NCBI RefSeq assembly: GCF_024584435.1
Contig: NZ_CP102197.1
Span: 682,001 to 746,000 of the forward strand
Origin: Schaalia odontolytica
Lineage (GTDB): Bacteria > Actinomycetota > Actinomycetes > Actinomycetales > Actinomycetaceae
Direction of reading: 5' to 3'
Length of the DNA stretch: 64,000 nt
Shown: positions 46,908 to 55,103 of the stretch, in pieces
Layout of the letters: every line of letters begins with the position of its first letter
Position numbering within the stretch: position 1 is the stretch's first letter
Made by a program: the position numbers and the translations under genes
Notes under the pieces: generated by a model
The model's input: only the letters and a program-made list of their open reading frames with translations
Database searches by the model: none
Told to the model about the DNA's origin: nothing

Positions 46908-48422
46908 ATGAGATTCGGAGTTGATTTTGGCACCACGACCACAGCGATCGCTTTCGTCGATCGGGGGAACTATCCGGTCGTTTCCTTTGTGAATAACCAA
47001 GACGACACCGTGGACTTCATTCCTTCCGTGCTTGCTCTTGACGGCGATCGTCTGGTGTACGGCTTTGACGCGCAAGACGCCGCCCGCGACGGAGCTCCTC
47101 ACCTGCGGTCTTTCAAGCGACTGCTCTCCGACCAGTCGGTGACCGACACATCGACCCTACGCCTGGGGAACCACTCGATTCCGATCATCGATGCGCTCAC
47201 GGGCTTCCTCACGTATGCCGCGCATCAGCTCCGCACGAACTCCTCCGTCGCGACCGTGCCGGAATCGGAGCCCCTTGAGGCGCTCGTCGGCGTCCCGGCG
47301 CACGCGTGGTCCGCCCAGCGTTTTCTGACGCTGGAGGCCTTCCGCCGCGCCGGTTGGGATGTGCTGGCGATGGTGAATGAGCCATCGGCCGCAGGTTTTG
47401 AGTACACGCATCGTCACGCCGGGACGCTGAACTCCAAGCGCACGGCGATCCTGGTCTACGATCTTGGCGGCGGAACCTTCGATGCGTCCGTCGTCTCGGC
47501 CACGGGAACGCTTCACGAGGTCATGGGGTCGCGCGGCCTGAACATGGTCGGGGGCGACGACTTCGACACGGTACTTGCCACGCTTCTCGCTTCGGCCGCA
47601 GGCACGGACTCCGGTCGCCTCGGTGACGCGTCGTGGGAGCGCCTCCTGGAAGACTCTCGCGCGGCCAAGGAAAACCTGTCCCCGTCGACAAAGTTCATCA
47701 CGGTAGCCGTCGATTCCGTGCCCGTGACGATCACGGTGGCAGACTTTTACGACGCGTGCACTCCCCTCGTCGAGGCCACGATGAGCGCCATGGAGCCGCT
47801 GCTGGTGCGCGACGAGGCCGGGGAGTCGAAGCTCGGCGGCGACATCGCCGGTCTGTATGTCGTCGGTGGCGGTTCTCAGCTGCCCCTCGTCGCCCGCGCG
47901 CTGCGGTCGCGTTTCGGTCGGCGCGTTCACCGTTCACCCCACACCGCCGCTTCGACGGCCATCGGCTTGGCGATCGGGGCCGATCCGGACGCCGCATACA
48001 CGGTGCGCGAGCAGCTCTCGCGCGGCGTCGGAGTCTTCCGCGAGCGTGAGGCCGGCAGCTTCATTTCCTTCGACACCCTCCTCGAGCCCAACACGGAGCT
48101 GGCTCCCGGCGAAACCCTCACGATCAAGCGTCGTTACCGCGCCGCCCACAACATCGGTTACTTCCGCTTCGTGGAGTACTCGTCCTTCGACGAGGCCGGG
48201 GTACCGCGGGGGGACCTCCAGCCCTACGGCGAGGTCATCTTCCCCTTCGATCCCAGCCTGCGTGGTACCGACATCGATCTGGCGGCAATGCCGGTGGTTC
48301 GCACCGAGGAGGGCCCCCTCATCGAGGAGTCCTACATCGTCGACGAGAACGGCATGGTGACGGTTGAGATCGCCGATGTCGAGGATGGCTTCACGGTGAG
48401 TTGCCCCCTCGGGCGCCGCTAG
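46908..48422 (+). CDS. Hsp70-family protein, short form
   Basis: Protein of 504 residues, against about 620 for DnaK. The actin-like ATPase is complete: FGVDFGTTTTAIAF (phosphate 1), a VNEPSAAGFEYT-like connect motif, VYDLGGGTFDASVV (phosphate 2) and YVVGGGSQLPLVARAL (adenosine). After residue 390 only a short beta region follows; the helical lid is missing. Such short Hsp70-like proteins in actinobacteria are of unknown client. It is not linked to dnaJ or grpE here. Confidence 0.85.
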   Translation: MRFGVDFGTTTTAIAFVDRGNYPVVSFVNNQDDTVDFIPSVLALDGDRLVYGFDAQDAARDGAPHLRSFKRLLSDQSVTDTSTLRLGNHSIPIIDALTGFLTYAAHQLRTNSSVATVPESEPLEALVGVPAHAWSAQRFLTLEAFRRAGWDVLAMVNEPSAAGFEYTHRHAGTLNSKRTAILVYDLGGGTFDASVVSATGTLHEVMGSRGLNMVGGDDFDTVLATLLASAAGTDSGRLGDASWERLLEDSRAAKENLSPSTKFITVAVDSVPVTITVADFYDACTPLVEATMSAMEPLLVRDEAGESKLGGDIAGLYVVGGGSQLPLVARALRSRFGRRVHRSPHTAASTAIGLAIGADPDAAYTVREQLSRGVGVFREREAGSFISFDTLLEPNTELAPGETLTIKRRYRAAHNIGYFRFVEYSSFDEAGVPRGDLQPYGEVIFPFDPSLRGTDIDLAAMPVVRTEEGPLIEESYIVDENGMVTVEIADVEDGFTVSCPLGRR

Positions 48423-48450
48423 GGATGGGTTCGCCACCCGAGCGACAAGA

Positions 48451-48497
48451 AGGGCCGTGGGAAAGCAGGAGCCGTCCTGCCGTTCCCACGGCCTCTT
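48451..48497. terminator. Bidirectional intrinsic terminator
   Basis: GGCCGTGGGAA and TTCCCACGGCC form the outer stem, with an inner GCAGGA/TCCTGC stem. It lies between the Hsp70-like gene and convergent MerR gene. The outer sequence is shared with the terminator after tRNA-Pro at 60051. Confidence 0.7.
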
Positions 48498-48509
48498 CTC
48501 ATCTGGTGC

Positions 48510-49064
48510 TTAGGACGCCGAAAGCTTGGAGCGTCGTCGCTGCGCAAGCTCATCGACGAGAGCAGGCTCCGAGCGCTCAAGCGGAAGCTCCGCGAGGGAT
48601 CCTTCGACCTCACGCCACACGCGACCAACCGCGATGCCGAAGACCCCCTGTCCCCCCTGAAGAAGGTCAATGACCTCATCGGTCGACGTGCATTCGTAGA
48701 CCGATGCACCGTCACTCATGAGGGTGATGGAGGCGAGATCATCCACTCCCCTGTTCTGCAGGGACGCCACCGCAACCCGGACCTGCTGGAGCGAGACGCC
48801 CGCGTCCAGGAGCTTCTTGACGACCTTCAGGACCAGGATGTCTCGGAAGGAATAGAGGCGCTGCGAGCCCGAGCCGCGAGCAGCCCGAATGGAGGGCTGC
48901 AGGAGACCCGTCCTGGCCCAGTAGTCCAGCTGCCGATAGGTGATGCCCGCCGCATTGCATGCCACGGGTCCCCGGTAGCCCATCTCATCCGTGTCCAGGC
49001 CCTCGAGTGGGTCGCCAAAAAGCATGCCTTGCCGGGGCGCGGCAGCGTTCGCTTGTGCACTCAC
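48510..49064 (-). CDS. MerR-family regulator (Rv1830-like)
   Basis: Protein of 184 residues. The N-terminal winged helix is seen in GITYRQLDYWARTGLLQPSIRAARGSGSQRLYSFRDILVLKVVKKLL. The C-terminal region (SLQQVRVAVASL, VDDLASITLMSDGASVYEC) has no metal-binding cysteines of classical MerR. By order it corresponds to M. tuberculosis Rv1830, next to the FtsR and GarA genes. GTG start 8 nt after AGGAG. Its targets are not known from sequence. Confidence 0.85.
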   Translation of the reverse strand: MSAQANAAAPRQGMLFGDPLEGLDTDEMGYRGPVACNAAGITYRQLDYWARTGLLQPSIRAARGSGSQRLYSFRDILVLKVVKKLLDAGVSLQQVRVAVASLQNRGVDDLASITLMSDGASVYECTSTDEVIDLLQGGQGVFGIAVGRVWREVEGSLAELPLERSEPALVDELAQRRRSKLSAS

Positions 49065-49175
49065 TGGTGGGCTCCTTGTGGCTGGTTCGTGATGAGGACA
49101 GGACTACGGTAGAGCACCGGTGCACGGCGGTCAACGATTGGTCCGGCGAGTCTAACCTTCACGTTAAACATGAGA

Positions 49176-49943
49176 CTAAGCCCCCTCATCGGTCAGAGCA
49201 GACATCGCCACCGTTAACATGTCCCGATGCAGCTCGGCGAATAGGTCGCCCAGCTCCATCGCCCGCGCGCGGGCACGTTCACGATCGGCGCCTCGGCCTC
49301 GTCCACGCTGGGACGATACCGCCTGGTCGATGATATCGGCGCTGCGCTCCGCGCCCTGACGCACGGACCTCAGGACCCGAACGTCGACCCCCGCACACTC
49401 GAGCCGCGCGATCGTAGCCACCACCTGAATGCACGTCGACGGAAAGTATCCGGCCAGGTCAGGGGTGATCAGTCCGAGGCGGCTATAGCGTTCCAGGGTG
49501 TCCATGTCGACGCCGGTCAGGTCCGACAGATCAGCGGCGGGAATTGCTCGGCGTCCCCCCAGAGACACGGTCTGCCCCTCGGAGGAAACGACCTGCGCCA
49601 CGCGCCTGCGCGCGGGGGTGTGGCCTGCGTCGAGCGCGTCCAATTGGGTGCGAATCACGCTCAGCGGCGTAAAGGAATCGCGCTGTTCGGCAAGGACGTA
49701 CCGGAGCCTCTCGACGTCTGCTGCGGAGTACTTGCGATAACCGGATCCCGTACGCGCCGGGGATACCAGTCCCTCGCTTTCCAGGTAGCGAATCTTGGAC
49801 AGGGAGATTGCCGGAAACTCCTCTTTGAGCGCATCAACGACGCGGCCAATGGACAGCTCGGGCGAGTGGTCAACGTCGCGTGGCCACGACGTCGCCTCCG
49901 CTCCAAAGACGCGCCGACGCCCGCGCGCGAGAGCCTCAGCCAC
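49176..49943 (-). CDS. ftsR: MerR-family regulator FtsR (Rv1828-like)
   Basis: Protein of 255 residues. It contains a winged-helix block (SIGRVVDALKEEFPAISLSKIRYLESEGLVSPARTGSGYRKY) and a second such block near residue 135 (PAADLSDLTGVDMDTLERYSRLGLITPD), a double-MerR layout. Homologue FtsR activates ftsZ in Corynebacterium. GTG start one base after the garA stop. The order garA-ftsR-merR is conserved in actinobacteria. Confidence 0.85.
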   Translation of the reverse strand: MAEALARGRRRVFGAEATSWPRDVDHSPELSIGRVVDALKEEFPAISLSKIRYLESEGLVSPARTGSGYRKYSAADVERLRYVLAEQRDSFTPLSVIRTQLDALDAGHTPARRRVAQVVSSEGQTVSLGGRRAIPAADLSDLTGVDMDTLERYSRLGLITPDLAGYFPSTCIQVVATIARLECAGVDVRVLRSVRQGAERSADIIDQAVSSQRGRGRGADRERARARAMELGDLFAELHRDMLTVAMSALTDEGA

Positions 49944-49944
49944 G

Positions 49945-50379
49945 TTACGCCCGCTTGGTGGACGGCTGGTACGTCAGGCGATACTTGCCGATCTGAACCT
50001 CATCGCCCGCGTGCAACTCGATCGAGTCGACACGCTCGCGGTTGACATAGGTGCCGTTGAGGGAGCCAGAGTCACGCACGATGTGCCCGCCGTTGGAGGC
50101 GATGAACTGGCAGTGCTTGCGCGAGACGGTCACGTCGTCGAGGAAGATGTCCGCCTTGGGCGAGCGCCCGGCATTGGTCACGTCGGGATCGAGGAGGAAA
50201 CGCGCGCCGGTGTTGGGACCGCGCTGGACGATGAGCAAGGCCGACCCTGCGGGCAGGGCTTCCACCGCCTCCCGATCGCGAGCGGACAGCGCAACGGGGG
50301 CCTCGTCGACATCCTCCGCCACAGGCGTCAAGCCAAAGATGGAGGTTGCAGTGGGGTCAAACGGTTGGTTGTCAGACAT
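49945..50379 (-). CDS. garA: FHA-domain regulator GarA
   Basis: Protein of 144 residues. The C-terminal FHA domain shows AGRSPKADIFLDDVTVSRKHCQF and GSLNGTYVNRERV, the phosphothreonine-binding loops. The N-terminal PTATSIFG segment has Thr near residue 12 at the place of the PknB/PknG site (ETTSVF in mycobacteria). Phosphorylated GarA folds on itself and stops inhibiting 2-oxoglutarate dehydrogenase and activating glutamate synthase. The start at 50379 follows TTTGGAGCG; an upstream frame is longer but unlike the family. Confidence 0.88.
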   Translation of the reverse strand: MSDNQPFDPTATSIFGLTPVAEDVDEAPVALSARDREAVEALPAGSALLIVQRGPNTGARFLLDPDVTNAGRSPKADIFLDDVTVSRKHCQFIASNGGHIVRDSGSLNGTYVNRERVDSIELHAGDEVQIGKYRLTYQPSTKRA

Positions 50380-50481
50380 TGTGCGCTCCAAACGGTGATT
50401 TCGGGGACTGTGATAAGTGTAAACGTTCACCATCGGCCAGGCGCGGGCACGGTGACATTCCGACCATGATACGGCGCTCGT

Positions 50482-51276
50482 TTACCCGTAGGTTGCGTAC
50501 TGGGGCGGTCGTGGCGTCGCGAGCGACGTGATCTCGATGTCAGCGCTCGGCGTGATCGAGACGAGTGCCCCCTTCGCCCTCATCTGGGCCGCCGAACCCG
50601 CCTGGATCTCGAGCGCCGTCGCAATCGTCTGTGACTCCCCGATCACGTTCCACGTGTACGGCGACGCGATGGGTGTGCCATCGACGATGATTCCCCCGGC
50701 TTGCCCGGTGAACGCAGAGCGCGTGGAGAGACGGACGCCGTTGAGTTCTATTGCCTCCGCTCCGGCGTTACGCAGCTCTCCGAGCGTCATGACGAACTGC
50801 GTGGGGGTCAGGTTGGCGCCGGGATCGACGATGCTCAGCGACACTCCGGGCCCGTGGACGGCGATCGTACCGGCCGCGATCTGTGCCTGCTGGGCCGCCT
50901 TGCGGGCGGCCTGCTCCCGAGCGTCCGCCTCGTCGGCCGCACCCTGCAGCTCCTCCAGTTCGCTCGCGAGTTCCCCGCGCCGCGTACGCAGGTTCTGTTC
51001 CTGCGTCCCCAGTTCATCCAGCACGGTGACGAGGTCCTGCTCGGACAGCCCCTCAAGGGGGTCGGATCGCTGGGAACGAACCTGCGTGACCAGGGCGAAG
51101 CCGAGAACCATAAAGATGATGAGCATGACGGCGTGCAGGCCGCGCGGCAGCGCGAAGAAGGCTCCCCTGGCTTGCGCCCACAGGCGCCCGCCCCGCCCCT
51201 CGCGCCCCGGCTGACTCACCCGCGCGGGAGTTTCATCGGTGCCCGTCCCATTCTCTTGTTCGATCTCGGTGCTCAT
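50482..51276 (-). CDS. DUF881 membrane protein, copy 2
   Basis: Protein of 264 residues with a basic cytoplasmic N-terminus, one membrane helix near residues 45-65, a coiled-coil stretch (about 78-130, ELGTQEQNLRTRRGELASELEELQ) and a DUF881 domain (GPGVSLSIVD, ELRNAGAEAIELNGVRL, GGIIVDGTPIASPYTWNVIG). The extracytoplasmic domain is of unknown role, though the neighbourhood with ftsR and the Sbp protein hints at envelope or division. It pairs with the other DUF881 gene around sbp, as in M. tuberculosis Rv1823-Rv1825. Confidence 0.85.
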   Translation of the reverse strand: MSTEIEQENGTGTDETPARVSQPGREGRGGRLWAQARGAFFALPRGLHAVMLIIFMVLGFALVTQVRSQRSDPLEGLSEQDLVTVLDELGTQEQNLRTRRGELASELEELQGAADEADAREQAARKAAQQAQIAAGTIAVHGPGVSLSIVDPGANLTPTQFVMTLGELRNAGAEAIELNGVRLSTRSAFTGQAGGIIVDGTPIASPYTWNVIGESQTIATALEIQAGSAAQMRAKGALVSITPSADIEITSLATPRPPQYATYG

Positions 51277-51277
51277 A

Positions 51278-51610
51278 TCAGGCCTTCAAAAGCAGACGGC
51301 GAATGGACGCGGTGTTGGAGAAGATCCGGATGCCCAACACAACGACAACGGCGGTCGTCATGGCCGATCCGACCCCGAGTTGGGTTCCCAGGAACACCAG
51401 GAGGCAGGCGACCACGACATTCCAAAAGAAGGAGGTGACGAAGACACGGTCGGCAAAGCGCCCTTCCAGCCACGCGCGCCCCGCCCCGAAGAGGGCGTCG
51501 AGGCCGGCAACCACGGCGACCGGCAGGAAGGGAGTCAACCACGCTGGAACCGTCGGGTCCAGGAGAACCCCGAGGGCAATACCGATGATCAAGCCGATGA
51601 CTGCAATCAC
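51278..51610 (-). CDS. sbp: Small basic protein (DUF1290)
   Basis: Protein of 110 residues with three predicted membrane helices (MIAVIGLIIGIALGVLL, FLPVAVVAGLDALFGAG and VVVACLLVFLGTQLGVGS). It matches the Sbp family, often near ftsZ in Gram-positives and between two DUF881 genes in actinobacteria. Its function is unknown. It overlaps the preceding DUF881 gene by 4 bp and is separated by one base from the next. Confidence 0.85.
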   Translation of the reverse strand: MIAVIGLIIGIALGVLLDPTVPAWLTPFLPVAVVAGLDALFGAGRAWLEGRFADRVFVTSFFWNVVVACLLVFLGTQLGVGSAMTTAVVVVLGIRIFSNTASIRRLLLKA

Positions 51611-52458
51611 TGTGGGTCTCCTTCGCTGTGCGTGGACAGTGGGGTTGCATACTGGGCAATGGCCGGGGAGAGACCTGCCATGGACAGGGTATCGACGCTC
51701 TTCGTCGAGACGGTCATTCCTGTGACCGACTGGGCGGCAGACAGGTAGTCGCCGGTCGCTCCGCGCACGAGCGCGATGGACAGCGCGTTGGCGTCACCGA
51801 TGGCGGCGACCTCGTAGGGGGATGACACGGGCGTGACGTTGACGAGAATCGCAGACCCGGCCTTGCGTACGAAGGTGTCGGGACCTATCCGTTGGCCGTT
51901 GACGGAAACCGCATCCGCTCCCGCCGACCACATGGCGTTCACGACCATCGCGAGGTCCTGATCGCGCACCGCTCCGCTGCCCTTCCCCGGGCCGCTGCGG
52001 TCTGACAGGGTCACGACGATACCGGGTCCCGAGACGGGCGACGCGGCCAGGGACATGTCCTGAACGCCATCACCGTCCTGCGCGGAACCGGCGTGAGTGA
52101 AGCGCTCGATCTGGCTGCCCAGCGACTGCACGTCATCGCGGAGGTCTGCGACCTCCCGAGAGCGGGATGAGGCCTGCGTCCTCAGGTCCGCCTTGACGTC
52201 ACCGGCCGGGTGGCGCAGGGAGGATATCGCGACAACCGAGCCGAAGCCGAGCGCGATCGCGACGAGGAGAACACCGGCCTTTCCGGCGGCTCTGACCCTG
52301 CGTGAGCCGAGCCCACCACGGTAGTGCTCGTAACCGGCGTCCAGGGGGTTTGCCAGCAGAGAGGTTAGCAACGACATGGACGCGGCGGGGTCCGCAGAGC
52401 CGGGGCGGGCGTCAACCGCCTCGCCCGGCTCGCCTGACACCGGACCGCTCTGCCTCAC
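51607..52458 (-). CDS. DUF881 membrane protein, copy 1
   Basis: Protein of 283 residues with a membrane helix near residues 60-80, a short coiled coil (QASSRSREVADLRDDVQSLGSQIE) and a DUF881 domain (GPGIVVTLSDRSG, AVRDQDLAMVVNAMWSAGADAVSVNGQRIG). It differs from copy 2 in the N-terminus. GTG start in the pepN stop codon (GTGA overlap), so translation is coupled to pepN, an unrelated enzyme. Confidence 0.82.
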   Translation of the reverse strand: MRQSGPVSGEPGEAVDARPGSADPAASMSLLTSLLANPLDAGYEHYRGGLGSRRVRAAGKAGVLLVAIALGFGSVVAISSLRHPAGDVKADLRTQASSRSREVADLRDDVQSLGSQIERFTHAGSAQDGDGVQDMSLAASPVSGPGIVVTLSDRSGPGKGSGAVRDQDLAMVVNAMWSAGADAVSVNGQRIGPDTFVRKAGSAILVNVTPVSSPYEVAAIGDANALSIALVRGATGDYLSAAQSVTGMTVSTKSVDTLSMAGLSPAIAQYATPLSTHSEGDPQ

Positions 52459-55031
52459 TGATCCCGCTCCCAGCGGCGCTGCGCGCGTACGTTGCGTTCG
52501 AAGGCGTCAAGGTGCTCGATGGCGATTCGGCGCAGCTGAGCAGGGGCGTCCTCGTTGGCGTCGAGCCAGGAGCGCAGGAGGCCGACGGTGCCTTCCACGC
52601 TGCCCTCCCGGCTGACGTCGAGCCCGAGGGCGAGAACGCCATTGGCGTAGCGCAATGCCATCCCGATGGTGTGTGACTCCCAATAGGCGCGCATGCCCTC
52701 AACCGCACGTTCGGTCCCGGACTCACCCTCCCACGAGGAGGCCTGGAGGCCGGACAGTGTCGCGCTCAGGAAGTCGTTGGACAGCGAATCGGAAAAGACG
52801 GCGTCCCACGCCCGCTTGCGAGCCTCGTGCGAGGGCAGCGAGGCACGCGCCTCGACGCTCATGCGTACGGCTTCCCCCGACCCGTCCTCGGCTCGCCACT
52901 GTTCGATCCGCGCCTCGTCGGTCAGTCCCCTGGCCGCCAGTGCACGGCGAGCTCGCCAGGCGAGATCGGGGTCTCCCGAGTGCGCCAGGTCAGCGATGAA
53001 GGCCTCATACTGCGCCCCTCCCCTGGCGCTGAACTCGGCGATGAAGGCGCGCGTGTAGCTGCGCCGGGCGTCCCGTTCCTCGCTTTCTGTCGACAGGCGC
53101 ATCAAGGTTGCCGCCACCTCGTCGTGCACGGATGCACGAGCGCTTCCCGGAAGGAAGGAGGAGAGTGCTTCGGAGACCAAGAGAAGCAGGCGGTCGCGAA
53201 TGGCGGGTTCGCGTTCCGCGCCAACGGCGCCCAAAGCTGCCGTGATGAAACGGCGCGGATCGAGTTCTGCATCCCGCACCGCATTCCACAGCGAAGCCCA
53301 CACGACGGCGCGTGTGAGCGCACTGTCGATTGTGGCGATGTAGGCGAGGGCGACGTCGGTGGAGTGCTCATCGAGACGAGAGATGGCATAGGTCAGATCG
53401 TCATCGTTGATGACGACGAGATCGGCTAAAGCCACGCCGCCGGGCACGGCCAGCACGCCATCGGGGTCGATCGGCGCACTCTCTGCCTCGATGCGGACAT
53501 CGAAGACGTGGGTACGCTCCAGCGCTCCCCCGGCCACCCGCCACGTTGAGACGTTCACGCGGTGCGGGCGCAGCACCCCGGCGCAGGAATCGGTTCCCTG
53601 GTGCAGAGTGAATTCACTCATGGCACCGACCGCGTCGATGCTCCACGTCGCATAGAGGGTCGACGGCCCGGAGGTTTCGAGCCACGTTTCCTTCCACGAT
53701 TCCAGCTTCTGCCCCGAGGCCTCCTCCAGCGCCTGGAAGAGGTCACCGAGGCGCGTCGCGCCAAACTGGTGTGCGGCGAAGTAGCGACGCGTTCCTTCGT
53801 AGAAGGCATCCTCACCGACCCAGGCGACGAGCTGCTTGAGCACTGCCGCACCCTTGGCGTAGGTGATACCGTCGAAGTTCGTCTTCGCTGCGGCGACATC
53901 GGGGATGTCAGCCGCGATGGGGTGCGTTGTCGGCATCTGATCCTGTGCGTAGGCCCAGATCTTGCGGTTCATGGCGAAGTTGGCCCACTCACCCGCGTAG
54001 CGCGTCGCCGTTGCGATGGCGCTGGCGCCCTGATTCTCCGCGAATGACTCTTTGAGCCACAGGTCGTCCCACCAGGCGGGGGTCGCCAGGTCACCGAACC
54101 ACATGTGGCACATCTCGTGGAGCGTCGTGTTGGCGCGGCGTTGCCGTTCCGTGAACGTGGGTGTCGAGCGCGAAATGTAGCTCTCGTTGAAGGTGATGCA
54201 CCCTGGGTTCTCCATGGCCCCCAGGTTGTACTCGGGCACGTAGACCTGGTCGTAGGAGCCCCACGGGAAGGTAACGCCGTAGCGCTCGTGGAAAAAGTCC
54301 AGGCCTGCCCGCGTCACCTCAAAGACGTCGTCGGAGTCGAGGTAGCGTGCGAGCGTGCGCCGACACAGCAGCCGCAGGGCGAGCTGCGCATGTCCTCCGT
54401 CGCTCGCGCCACCGCTCCAGGTCCCGCCGTCAATGATGGCCCAGGGGCCGGCGACGATCGCCGTAATGTAGCTCGAGAGGGGTCGCGTGGCGCTGAAGTC
54501 GTGGCGCAGCGCTTCCCCCTGAATCGGCTCGCAAGAGACCTCCACGCCGTTGGAGGAGACCACCCACTCCCGGGGTGCGATCACGTGGAAGGTCCATTCG
54601 GGCTTGACGTCGGGCTGGTCGATGCACGGCCACGCCCGGTGGGCGTCGTTGGGTTCAAACTGGGTGTAGAGGTAGACCTCGCCGTCCTCGGGGTCAACGT
54701 AGCGGTGCAGTCCTTCGCCGCTACGGGAGAAGCTCGCCAGAGCGCGAACCTCGAGCGTGAAGGGCTCTCCCACGGGGAGGTCACCCACCCACACGCGATC
54801 CTCGTCGTCCTCGAAGTCGTGCGATGTCCCGTTAACGAGCACATCCGTGACCTGGCCGACGATGTCGATGAAGGTGCGTTCCTCCAGCGAGCTCATCGTC
54901 AGCCGGGAGGTCACGGGATAGGTGCTTACCTGAGTGTTCGCTGCAGCTCGAAGATCGACGATGACGTCGATGGCCGAAACGTTTAGGTGGGCAGCGCGGT
55001 GGTTCGCTTCGTTGCGTGTCAGGATCTGCAT
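52455..55031 (-). CDS. pepN: Aminopeptidase N (M1 family)
   Basis: Protein of 858 residues, cytosolic. The substrate motif GAMENPG is near residue 230 and the zinc site HEMCHMWFGDL near 265, with the third ligand Glu in LKESFAEN. The N-terminal saddle domain (AYLYTQFEPNDAHRAWPCIDQPDVK-like) and the C-terminal ERAP1-like helices are complete. It releases N-terminal residues from peptides. TAGGAT lies 7 nt before ATG 55031, which I choose; ATG 55040 is inside the -10 box. It is divergent from murE. Confidence 0.94.
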   Translation of the reverse strand: MQILTRNEANHRAAHLNVSAIDVIVDLRAAANTQVSTYPVTSRLTMSSLEERTFIDIVGQVTDVLVNGTSHDFEDDEDRVWVGDLPVGEPFTLEVRALASFSRSGEGLHRYVDPEDGEVYLYTQFEPNDAHRAWPCIDQPDVKPEWTFHVIAPREWVVSSNGVEVSCEPIQGEALRHDFSATRPLSSYITAIVAGPWAIIDGGTWSGGASDGGHAQLALRLLCRRTLARYLDSDDVFEVTRAGLDFFHERYGVTFPWGSYDQVYVPEYNLGAMENPGCITFNESYISRSTPTFTERQRRANTTLHEMCHMWFGDLATPAWWDDLWLKESFAENQGASAIATATRYAGEWANFAMNRKIWAYAQDQMPTTHPIAADIPDVAAAKTNFDGITYAKGAAVLKQLVAWVGEDAFYEGTRRYFAAHQFGATRLGDLFQALEEASGQKLESWKETWLETSGPSTLYATWSIDAVGAMSEFTLHQGTDSCAGVLRPHRVNVSTWRVAGGALERTHVFDVRIEAESAPIDPDGVLAVPGGVALADLVVINDDDLTYAISRLDEHSTDVALAYIATIDSALTRAVVWASLWNAVRDAELDPRRFITAALGAVGAEREPAIRDRLLLLVSEALSSFLPGSARASVHDEVAATLMRLSTESEERDARRSYTRAFIAEFSARGGAQYEAFIADLAHSGDPDLAWRARRALAARGLTDEARIEQWRAEDGSGEAVRMSVEARASLPSHEARKRAWDAVFSDSLSNDFLSATLSGLQASSWEGESGTERAVEGMRAYWESHTIGMALRYANGVLALGLDVSREGSVEGTVGLLRSWLDANEDAPAQLRRIAIEHLDAFERNVRAQRRWERDQ

Positions 55032-55038
55032 GACTCTC

Positions 55039-55097
55039 ATCCTACTGTGTCAGCGGCCAAGCGTGTGGCGCGCGACGCGGGCACGACGAACTACAGT
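55039..55097. promoter_or_regulatory. Divergent leaderless promoters for pepN and murE
   Basis: TAGGAT on the minus strand (55044-55039) precedes the pepN ATG by 7 nt. TACAGT on the plus strand (55092-55097) precedes the murE ATG by 6 nt. Only 72 bp separate the two starts, so both promoters lie back to back. Confidence 0.45.
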
Positions 55098-55103
55098 GGG
55101 GTC

